Below the pieces are notes generated by a model. It saw nothing but the letters and a program-made list of their open reading frames with translations. It did not search any database and had not been told where the DNA came from. A DNA stretch of 8,925 bases from Bacillota bacterium (GTDB lineage Bacteria > Bacillota > Dethiobacteria > DTU022): positions 1 through 8,925 of the forward strand of contig JAAZHP010000028.1 of assembly GCA_012510625.1 (NCBI GenBank). The letters run 5' to 3'. A program made the position numbers and the translations under genes. Numbering within the stretch: the stretch's first letter is position 1; each line of letters opens with the position of its first letter. This document shows positions 1 through 5,205 of the stretch, piece after piece.

Positions 1-70
1 AGGATGACATACTTGCACGGGTGAGGTTCCATCCCCACCCGGTATCCCTTCTGCAGATGCAACAAAAAGT

Positions 71-99
71 CGTAGGGGCGGGCTTCCACGCCCGCCCGC
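71..99 (+). repeat. 29-bp dispersed palindromic repeat, copy A
   Basis: This 29-bp GC-rich unit begins CGTAGGGGCGGGC and is itself nearly palindromic (GGGCGGGC arm, TTCCAC centre, GCCCGCCC arm). Its exact reverse complement, with no mismatch over 29 bases, occurs at 569-597. Similar short GGGCGG-type palindromes are common intergenic repeats in many bacterial genomes. The origin of this family is not evident here. Confidence 0.85.
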
Positions 100-105
100 C
101 AAACT

Positions 106-126
106 CCCCCCTTTGCAAAAGGGGGG
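106..126. repeat. C6/G6 hairpin repeat
   Basis: Six Cs and TTT (106-114) face AAA and six Gs (118-126) across a GCA centre, giving a 9-bp perfect stem. Another G-rich run (129-136) follows. This resembles the short C-rich/G-rich palindromes found between genes in many bacteria. It lies directly beside copy A of the 29-bp repeat. Confidence 0.6.
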
Positions 127-305
127 TCGGGGGGGGATTTAACCGTTCGCCCGCCCGCCGGTGAGCCCCGAGCCCAGGCCGGTTAATGCAGCCCAACTTT
201 CATGTAAAGCACTACCATCATCACCAGCGAAGTATAGACCTTTATGCGCCAGAGGATTTTTTGCCTATAACGAGATATTCTTGCTGTTTTTTAGGGTACG
301 CTCTC

Positions 306-325
306 GGGCGGCTCATGAGCCGCCC
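306..325. repeat. Perfect 20-bp palindrome followed by CTAC
   Basis: GGGCGGCTCA is followed directly by its reverse complement TGAGCCGCCC, then CTACA. The GGGCGG arm and the CTAC tail are shared with the 29-bp unit at 71-99 and 569-597, so this is probably a variant of the same repeat family. Confidence 0.7.
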
Positions 326-341
326 CTACAATCCTTAATCG

Positions 342-395
342 GGGACGGGATAACAAGAAGGGGCTGTCCTTTTGAGTCAGCCCCAAACCCGTCCC
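342..395. repeat. Nested double hairpin, 54 nt
   Basis: An outer perfect 8-bp stem GGGACGGG (342-349) / CCCGTCCC (388-395) encloses an inner perfect 7-bp stem GGGGCTG (360-366) / CAGCCCC (378-384) with an 11-nt loop. Transcribed leftward, the inner hairpin is followed by TTCTTGTTA, a poor U tract, so it could at best be a weak terminator downstream of gatB. A remnant of a small mobile element end is equally possible. Confidence 0.55.
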
Positions 396-487
396 GGAAA
401 ACAATACAAATATAGTATTTAGAGAAAAATGCATCGGCTAACAAACACATGTTCCTCACCAGTTAGAGGTGAGAAACTGGGACCCTG

Positions 488-561
488 GGGACGGTCCTCT
501 CTGTCCCACATATTATGCTCAAGGCAAAGTGGGACAAACAGGTACGTCCCTGTTGTCCCAC
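488..561. repeat. Cluster of GGGAC/GTCCC inverted repeats
   Basis: TGTCCCAC (502-509) is exactly complementary to GTGGGACA (529-536), and TGTCCCAC recurs at 554-561. A second hairpin pairs 531-542 with 548-559 with one bulged base, so the GTGGGACA arm can pair with either neighbour. GGGGACGG...TGTCCCA patterns of this kind resemble the REP-like repeats mobilised by REP-associated tyrosine transposases in Firmicutes. No transposase gene is in the window, so that assignment is inference. Confidence 0.55.
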
Positions 562-568
562 AAGATAT

Positions 569-597
569 GCGGGCGGGCGTGGAAGCCCGCCCCTACG
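569..597 (-). repeat. 29-bp dispersed palindromic repeat, copy B
   Basis: This is the exact reverse complement of 71-99 over 29 bases. The two copies are 469 bp apart in inverted orientation and bracket most of the gene-free region. It ends 25 bp before the gatB stop codon, so it would lie in the 3' untranslated part of a gatCAB transcript and could act as a stable RNA hairpin there. Confidence 0.85.
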
Positions 598-622
598 GTT
601 AATTCCGATACAGAACAGGGGT

Positions 623-2053
623 TTACAGTTTTTCGCGGAAGAGGCGGTTGAGTTCCTGCGGATCGGCGCGTCCCCTGGTCATGGCCATTACTTTCCCCAC
701 CAGGAAGGCCAGCGCCTTTTCCTTCCCTTTGCGGTAGTTCTCCACGGCATCGGGGTTTTCAGCGATGACCTGCTCCACCAGCGGCAGCAGCGACTCTTGG
801 TCAGATATTTTGCCCAGGCCGCGCTGCTGCACCAGCTTCCGCGGCGAGACGCCGCTTTTTACCATCTCCGCCAGGAGTTCTTTGGCCACGGGGCGGTTTA
901 TCTCGCCGGCATCGAGCAGCTCCAGAAGCTCCACCAGCATGGCCGGTGAAATCTCATCAGCCCTCTTCCCGCTTTCGCGCAGCCGGTAAACCAGGTCCCC
1001 CTGGACCCAGTTGACAAGGTTGCGGTAGTCGCGGTAGCTCTCCGCCGCAGCTTCAAAAAAGTCAGCCAGTTCGCGGGTGGCGGTGAGCATAGCCGCTTCA
1101 TCGTCCGAAAGATTGAAGCTCTCCCGCAGGCGCTGCCGCCGTTCCCGGGGCAGCTCGGGGAGCTGCTCCCTCATCGCTTCAATATAGGAGCGCTCCAGGA
1201 TCAGCGGCGGCAGGTCCGGATCGGGGAAATAGCGGTAATCGGCGGCCTCCTCCTTTTTCCGCATGACCACGGTGGCCTTGCGGTTGTCATCCCAGTGGCA
1301 GGTGGCCGTGAATAGCTCGCCTCCATCGGCGAGGATTGCGGCCTGCCGTTCAGCTTCATAATTCAAAGCCTGCTCCACAGCCCGGAAAGAGTTCAGGTTT
1401 TTGACTTCCGTCCGGATGCCCAGCCCGGCAGAGCCGGCCGGGCGCAGCGAAATGTTGGCGTCACAGCGCAAGGAGCCCTCTTCCATCTTTACATCGGATA
1501 CCCCGGTATAGAGCAGCAGCGTGCGCAGCTCCTCGAGAAACAGGCGCGCCTCCCGTCCCGAATGGAGCTCCGGGGCGGTGACAATTTCCAGCAGCGGCAC
1601 CCCGGCCCGGTTGTAGTCGACCAGGGAATAGGCGGCGCTCATGATGGAGTCGCCGGCATGGATCAGCTTGCCGGCCTCCTCCTCGAGGTGGACCCGCTGC
1701 AGGTTGACCCGGCGGCTGCCCGTGGGAAAATCTACTTCCAGGTATCCTCCCCAGGCCAGCGGCTGCTCGTTTTGGGAAATCTGGTAAGCCTTCGGAAGGT
1801 CCGGGTAGAAATAATTTTTCCTGGCAAAGACACTTTTTCCCTGCACCCGGCAGTTCAAGGCCAGGGCGGCCCTGACGGCATATTCCACGGCGCGGCGGTT
1901 CAGCACCGGAAGAGTACCCGGCAGCCCCAGGCAGCCCGGGCAGCAGTTGGTATTCGGTTCGGCTCCGAAGGCTGTGCTGCAGCCGCAAAATATTTTTGAG
2001 CGGGTCTGCAGCTCCACATGGATCTCCAGGCCGATAACAGCTTCATATTTCAT
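623..2053 (-). CDS. gatB: Asp-tRNA(Asn)/Glu-tRNA(Gln) amidotransferase subunit B
   Basis: GatB is the kinase/tRNA-binding subunit of GatCAB. It phosphorylates the side chain of Asp or Glu mischarged on tRNA(Asn) or tRNA(Gln) so that ammonia from GatA can convert it to the amide. The 476-residue protein has normal family length. Visible are the cradle-domain start EAVIGLEIHVEL (4-15), a cysteine cluster C23/C25/C37/C38/C41 that looks like the zinc site found in many GatBs, KNYFYPDLPKAYQIS (79-93), HLEEEAGK (122-129), EEGSLRCDANIS (191-202), and DYRYFPDPDLPP (272-283). The C-terminal YqeY-like tail domain spans about 330-476 and ends in the typical VGKVMAMTRGRADP segment. The start is ATG with AAGGAGG 7 nt upstream. 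The gene follows gatA by 14 nt, with the ribosome binding site touching the gatA stop codon, so the two are translationally linked. Stop is TAA. Confidence 0.97.
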   Translation of the reverse strand: MKYEAVIGLEIHVELQTRSKIFCGCSTAFGAEPNTNCCPGCLGLPGTLPVLNRRAVEYAVRAALALNCRVQGKSVFARKNYFYPDLPKAYQISQNEQPLAWGGYLEVDFPTGSRRVNLQRVHLEEEAGKLIHAGDSIMSAAYSLVDYNRAGVPLLEIVTAPELHSGREARLFLEELRTLLLYTGVSDVKMEEGSLRCDANISLRPAGSAGLGIRTEVKNLNSFRAVEQALNYEAERQAAILADGGELFTATCHWDDNRKATVVMRKKEEAADYRYFPDPDLPPLILERSYIEAMREQLPELPRERRQRLRESFNLSDDEAAMLTATRELADFFEAAAESYRDYRNLVNWVQGDLVYRLRESGKRADEISPAMLVELLELLDAGEINRPVAKELLAEMVKSGVSPRKLVQQRGLGKISDQESLLPLVEQVIAENPDAVENYRKGKEKALAFLVGKVMAMTRGRADPQELNRLFREKL

Positions 2054-2067
2054 CGGTAAACCTCCTT

Positions 2068-3540
2068 CTATGACCCGGAGGGGGAAAGCTGCGGGCGCAG
2101 CGGTTCCGGGCCGCGGCTCTGCTCCAGAAAATGCGCCGCCCGGAAAAGAATCTCCTCCCGGAATGGCGCCGCCGTCAACTGCACCCCGATGGGCAGCCCG
2201 CCGCTGTCAAATCCGTAAGGAACAGAGATGGCGGGCACTCCGGCCAGGGGCCCGTGGAGGATGCAAATATCGGCGTGGTACATGGCCAGGGGATCGTCCA
2301 GCTTTTCTCCCAGCTTGAAAGCCGTCGTCGGGGTAACCGCCCCCAGCAGGAGATCGAAACGCTTGAAGGCGGACTCGTAATCACGGCGAATCAGGGTCCG
2401 CACGCGCATCGCCTGCATGTAATAGGCTTCGTACCGGCTCTCGCAGAGGATATAGGTGCCCAGGAGAAGGCGCCGTTTTACTTCAGGGCCCAAACCTTCA
2501 CCCCGCGACCGGCTGTACATCTCATTTATATTCTCTCCCGCCGCGCTGCGGCCAAAGATTACTCCATCAAAGCGGCCCAGGTTTGAGGAAGCCTCGGCGG
2601 CGCAGATAAGGTGATATGCTTCCAGGGAGGCGCCGGTATGCGGCAGGGAGACCTCTTCCACCACAGCCCCGTTATCCGCCAGGTTTTTGGCGGCCTCCTG
2701 AATTGCGGTGATGATCTCTGCGTCAAAATGATCGGGCACATTTTCCACCAGCAGCCCTACCCGCAGCCCCTGAACCCCTTTCGGGAGAGCGGCCAGGTAG
2801 GAAGGAACAGCTTCATCTGAAGTGGTAAAATCTGCCCTGTCCTGCCCGGCGATCAATTGCAGGAACAGAGCGGCATCGGCTGCGGTCAGAGCGAACGGAC
2901 CGGCCTGATCCAGCGAGGAGGCCAGCGCGATTAGCCCTGCGCGGGATACCCGGCCGTATGTAGGCCGCAAGCCCACCACGCCGCAGAAAGCTGCCGGCTG
3001 GCGGACAGAGCCCCCGGTATCCGAACCCAGCGCCAGCGGAGCCGAGCCTGAAGAGACGGCCGCGGCGGAGCCGCCGCTGGAGCCCCCGGGAACGCGCGAA
3101 AGATTCCAGGGATTGCGGGTGGGGAAAAAAGCCGAGCTTTCGGTGGAAGAGCCCATGGCGAATTCATCAAGATTAGTTTTCCCAAGAAGGGGCATGCCCG
3201 CGGCGCGGGCTTTTTGGACCACGGTGGCATCTTCCGGAGGAATATATTGTTCGAGAAAGCGGGAGGCACAGGTGGTCCGCACCCCGCAGCTGCAAATATT
3301 ATCTTTTACCGCCAGGGGAACTCCGGCCAGGGGATGCAGCGCCTCTCCCCGTTTCCGCTTCTCATCCACCGCTTCCGCTTCGGCAAGAGCCGTCTCCGGG
3401 GTCCGGGTAATATAAGCCTGAACCAGCGGCTCCACCTCGCCGGCGCGCTCAATAAAACTCTGAGTTACCTCTACCGCGCTGACCTCTTTTTTCTGCAGCA
3501 GCCGGCTCAGCTCCAGCGCCGTCATCTCGAACAGTTTCAT
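2068..3540 (-). CDS. gatA: Asp-tRNA(Asn)/Glu-tRNA(Gln) amidotransferase subunit A
   Basis: GatA is the glutaminase/amidase subunit; it releases ammonia from glutamine and channels it to GatB. The 490-residue protein has usual length and a full amidase signature. The Ser-cisSer-Lys triad is present: K79 in LAVKDN, S154 in PGGSSGGS and S178 in SDTGGSVRQPA. These numbers coincide with those I recall for the S. aureus enzyme. KTNLDEFAMGSS (121-132) and the glutamine-contacting region around R356/R357 and D424 (MYHADI) are also intact. The start is ATG with AGGAG 7 nt upstream. It lies 36 nt after gatC and 14 nt before gatB in one operon. Genomes with GatCAB usually lack GlnRS and/or AsnRS; that cannot be tested here. 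Confidence 0.97.
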   Translation of the reverse strand: MKLFEMTALELSRLLQKKEVSAVEVTQSFIERAGEVEPLVQAYITRTPETALAEAEAVDEKRKRGEALHPLAGVPLAVKDNICSCGVRTTCASRFLEQYIPPEDATVVQKARAAGMPLLGKTNLDEFAMGSSTESSAFFPTRNPWNLSRVPGGSSGGSAAAVSSGSAPLALGSDTGGSVRQPAAFCGVVGLRPTYGRVSRAGLIALASSLDQAGPFALTAADAALFLQLIAGQDRADFTTSDEAVPSYLAALPKGVQGLRVGLLVENVPDHFDAEIITAIQEAAKNLADNGAVVEEVSLPHTGASLEAYHLICAAEASSNLGRFDGVIFGRSAAGENINEMYSRSRGEGLGPEVKRRLLLGTYILCESRYEAYYMQAMRVRTLIRRDYESAFKRFDLLLGAVTPTTAFKLGEKLDDPLAMYHADICILHGPLAGVPAISVPYGFDSGGLPIGVQLTAAPFREEILFRAAHFLEQSRGPEPLRPQLSPSGS

Positions 3541-3576
3541 CGGACCGCTCCTTTCGGCAAATAAGATCCGGCCTGG

Positions 3577-3891
3577 TTAAACATCTTCCGGTTCATCCCC
3601 GGCAATGCGGGGAACATGAAAATACTGATCGCTGCGGTTGGCCGTGTTTCCAAAGACATGCTCCGGGGACAGAGAAGCTTCTACTTCGTCTTCCCTAAAA
3701 CGGGCCGGCAATGCAACCGGATGAACGGTAGGCTCAACCCCGGTTGTGTCAATATCTTGAATCCGGCGCAACACTTTAAGCAACTCATTCAAATGGCGAG
3801 CAATCTCCTTCTTTTCTGCAGCTTCCAGGTGGAGGCAGGCCAGGGCACAGAGCCCGTCCAGTTCCTGTTCAATTTCCGGCTCAACAGACAT
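3577..3891 (-). CDS. gatC: Asp-tRNA(Asn)/Glu-tRNA(Gln) amidotransferase subunit C
   Basis: GatC is the small subunit that wraps around the GatA-GatB interface and stabilises the complex. The 104-residue protein matches the family pattern: an N-terminal helical half with the L-x-E-x-E-K-x-E-I motif and LNELLKVLRRIQDIDTTGVEP, followed by an extended half with PTVHP (54-58), FREDEVE (69-75) and YFHVPRI near residues 90-96. The C-terminal tail of about eight residues is acidic. The start is ATG with AGGAGG 8 nt upstream. It is the first gene of the gatCAB operon, with a TATAAT box about 75 nt upstream. Confidence 0.95.
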   Translation of the reverse strand: MSVEPEIEQELDGLCALACLHLEAAEKKEIARHLNELLKVLRRIQDIDTTGVEPTVHPVALPARFREDEVEASLSPEHVFGNTANRSDQYFHVPRIAGDEPEDV

Positions 3892-3966
3892 GATTTACGC
3901 CTCCTACTATTATCCAGATTTGGGTATACATGAGCGGACTAATCCGGTAAATGAAATTTCCCCTGT

Positions 3967-3972
3967 ATTATA
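3967..3972 (-). promoter_or_regulatory. Probable -10 box of the gatCAB promoter
   Basis: A perfect TATAAT on the minus strand lies 75 nt before the gatC start and 18 nt beyond the T tract of the exporter terminator. The -35 region is poor: TTTATT at a 17-nt spacing matches 3 of 6. Predicted transcription start is near 3960, leaving a leader of about 70 nt. No T-box motif is seen in that leader. Confidence 0.5.
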
Positions 3973-3989
3973 CATTATTGCGGGCAATC

Positions 3990-4021
3990 AATAAAGGGAC
4001 GTAGCCTGCGGGGCTAATCCC
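3990..4021 (-). terminator. Intrinsic terminator after the cation exporter
   Basis: Directly after the exporter stop codon the minus strand reads GGGA-tt-AGCC-ccgca-GGCT-acg-TCCC followed by TTTATT. This is two 4-bp stem segments separated by a small internal loop and a short T-rich tail. It separates the exporter transcript from gatCAB, although the imperfect stem could allow some readthrough. Confidence 0.55.
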
Positions 4022-4945
4022 TTAATCGGACAGCGGGTCGGGATGGACAATCGCCCTGCAGTTGAACCTTTCTTCCAGCCTGTCCTGAACCAGGTGCGTG
4101 ATCTCGTGTGCCTGGTGCAGGCTGATACCACCGGCCACTTTGATGTGCATTGACACCGACTTATACATGCCGTAGTCGTGGACCTCCAGGTCGTGAACAT
4201 CCATTACCCCTTCCACGCCCAGCGCTTCTTCTTCAAGGCTGCCCAGCAGCTCCGTGGAAGGGGTGATCCCGATAAGCTTATCCCCGGCGCTGTAGGCGAT
4301 CTCACCGCCGGTATATATAATAAAGCCGGCCACGATAAAGGCGCTTACCGGGTCGATCCACCCAATGTTAAGATAGCCGCCGCAAACGGCAATGAGAACC
4401 AAAAACGAGGTGAGAGCGTCACTGCGGTGATGCCAGGCATCGGCAATCAGCGCTTCTGAACCGATGAGCCTGCCGAGATTGCCGGCAAAACGATACATGA
4501 GCTCCTTGACCAGGATAGATCCGAGGGCTACAGCGACAGCCGCCGCGCTGGGCTGCATGGCCACTCCCCCGGCCAGGCGCCTGTAAGCATCCCAGATAAA
4601 GCCAATGCCCACCCCGACCAGGGCTACAGCCACGGCCAATCCGGCCAGGTATTCAACACGCCCGTGGCCGTAAGGATGTTTCTTATCGGGCCCTTTGCTC
4701 GATATTTTAAAGCCGATGATCACCACAATGGAAGTGACGATGTCAGAAGCGGTATGCACCGCGTTGGCCAGCATGGAGACGCTGCCGGTGGCGATGCCGA
4801 TAACAAATTTTAGCAGAGCCAGCACAGCATTGCCCATAATGCTGACCCAGCCGCCGATATAACCGAGACGCAGTCTTTCCTCCGGCAGGCTAATATCCCT
4901 GCCGCCGGCAGCGGCTTTTACCAGGGCCTCATCAATTAATTTCAT
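4022..4945 (-). CDS. Cation diffusion facilitator (CDF) metal exporter
   Basis: This 307-residue inner-membrane antiporter probably exports divalent metal (Zn, Co, Ni, Cd, Fe or Mn) in exchange for protons. Six hydrophobic segments lie at about 30-52, 58-80, 98-120, 132-150, 176-190 and 196-213, followed by a cytoplasmic CDF C-terminal domain (230-307). The transport site is readable: H64 and D68 in TM2 (NAVHTASD) and H172 and D176 at TM5 (DAWHHRSD). An HD-HD set is more typical of Zn-type than of Mn-type CDFs, which usually have Asp/Asn. HPYGHGRVEYLAG (90-102) is a family hallmark. The C-terminal domain is His-rich (251, 256, 267, 277, 280, 284, 301). I chose ATG at 4945 because GGGGGA precedes it; the frame stays open to a GTG at 4987 but that has no ribosome binding site. 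It is divergent from the flavoprotein gene. Confidence 0.92.
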   Translation of the reverse strand: MKLIDEALVKAAAGGRDISLPEERLRLGYIGGWVSIMGNAVLALLKFVIGIATGSVSMLANAVHTASDIVTSIVVIIGFKISSKGPDKKHPYGHGRVEYLAGLAVAVALVGVGIGFIWDAYRRLAGGVAMQPSAAAVAVALGSILVKELMYRFAGNLGRLIGSEALIADAWHHRSDALTSFLVLIAVCGGYLNIGWIDPVSAFIVAGFIIYTGGEIAYSAGDKLIGITPSTELLGSLEEEALGVEGVMDVHDLEVHDYGMYKSVSMHIKVAGGISLHQAHEITHLVQDRLEERFNCRAIVHPDPLSD

Positions 4946-5051
4946 GATCCATAATCCCCCGCTAAAAAAAATGGCTTTTTGTCCCACCGGTTGGATATAG
5001 CTTACCGGCTGCTAAAAAGCCCGGCTTCACCGGTTGCCCGGCAGCCTGATC
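4946..5051 (-). promoter_or_regulatory. Structured GC-rich 5' leader of the CDF gene
   Basis: The predicted untranslated leader is about 105 nt. On the minus strand it can fold an outer 6-bp stem, GGCTGC (5046-5041) with GCAGCC (5012-5007). Inside it, CCGG-GCAA-CCGG (5041-5030) is a small hairpin with a GNRA-type loop, and a CCGG at 5024-5021 can pair with the 5033-5030 arm instead. CACCGGTTG is repeated directly at 4985-4993 and 5028-5036. I do not recognise a known riboswitch (NiCo/czcD or yybP-ykoY) consensus in it. Confidence 0.35.
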
Positions 5052-5057
5052 TTTTCT

Positions 5058-5086
5058 AATATACTATGCCGCGCCGGATAACTCAA
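5058..5086 (-). promoter_or_regulatory. Probable promoter of the CDF exporter gene
   Basis: On the minus strand TTGAGT (5086-5081) is followed after exactly 17 nt by TATATT (5063-5058), a 4/6 and a 5/6 match to the sigma-A consensus. Transcription would start near 5051. The inverted repeat at 5088-5104 abuts the -35 hexamer. Confidence 0.55.
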
Positions 5087-5087
5087 C

Positions 5088-5104
5088 ACAATATTTTTTA
5101 TTGT
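5088..5104. promoter_or_regulatory. Candidate operator between divergent promoters
   Basis: ACAATA (5088-5093) and TATTGT (5099-5104) form a perfect 6-bp inverted repeat around five Ts. It lies between the -35 hexamer of the exporter promoter (5081-5086) and overlaps the -35 hexamer of the flavoprotein promoter (5101-5106), so a bound protein could affect both. The regulator is unknown; an A/T-rich dyad could also occur by chance. Confidence 0.35.
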
Positions 5105-5128
5105 CAATCATTCCCAGTAGCATATTAA
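5101..5128 (+). promoter_or_regulatory. Probable promoter of the SQR-like flavoprotein gene
   Basis: TTGTCA (5101-5106, 5/6 match) and TATTAA (5123-5128, 4/6 match) are 16 nt apart. Transcription would start near 5135, giving a leader of about 70 nt that ends in the AAGGTGGTG ribosome binding site at 5191-5199. Confidence 0.45.
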
Positions 5129-5205
5129 CCGGGCTGCCGCTGCTTCCTTATAGCGTTCCCGCCGGGGGGAAAAATAGAATTAACGCATCTAAGGTGGTGA
5201 AATAG

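Larger units (their letters stand above)
1..622. other. Gene-free region rich in palindromic repeats
   Basis: No convincing gene is seen on either strand downstream of gatB. The short open frames here (for example 161-415 and 469-651 on the plus strand) have no recognisable protein pattern and run straight through the palindromes. The stretch holds at least five separate inverted-repeat units, listed individually, plus a weaker hairpin at 18-41 (CGGGTG/CACCCG, 6 bp). Poly-G and poly-C tracts at 106-136 are unlike the coding DNA around. It looks like a landing zone for small dispersed repeats rather than a decayed gene. No convincing U-tract terminator directly after gatB was found. Confidence 0.7.

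Noticed and set aside
161..415. 84-codon plus-strand frame in the gene-free region
   Set aside because: It crosses the 20-bp palindrome and the nested hairpin, has no recognisable motif, and its start lies in a GC tract without a ribosome binding site.
71..597. CRISPR-like repeats
   Set aside because: There are only two copies of the 29-bp unit, in inverted orientation and 469 bp apart, without regular spacers or cas genes.
3892..3960. T-box leader controlling gatCAB
   Set aside because: The leader is only about 70 nt, and neither the T-box GGUGGNACCGCG-type sequence nor an attenuator is visible.
4946..4987. Upstream GTG start for the CDF exporter (14 extra residues)
   Set aside because: No ribosome binding site precedes it, whereas the ATG at 4945 has GGGGGA upstream and starts a typical hydrophilic N-terminus.
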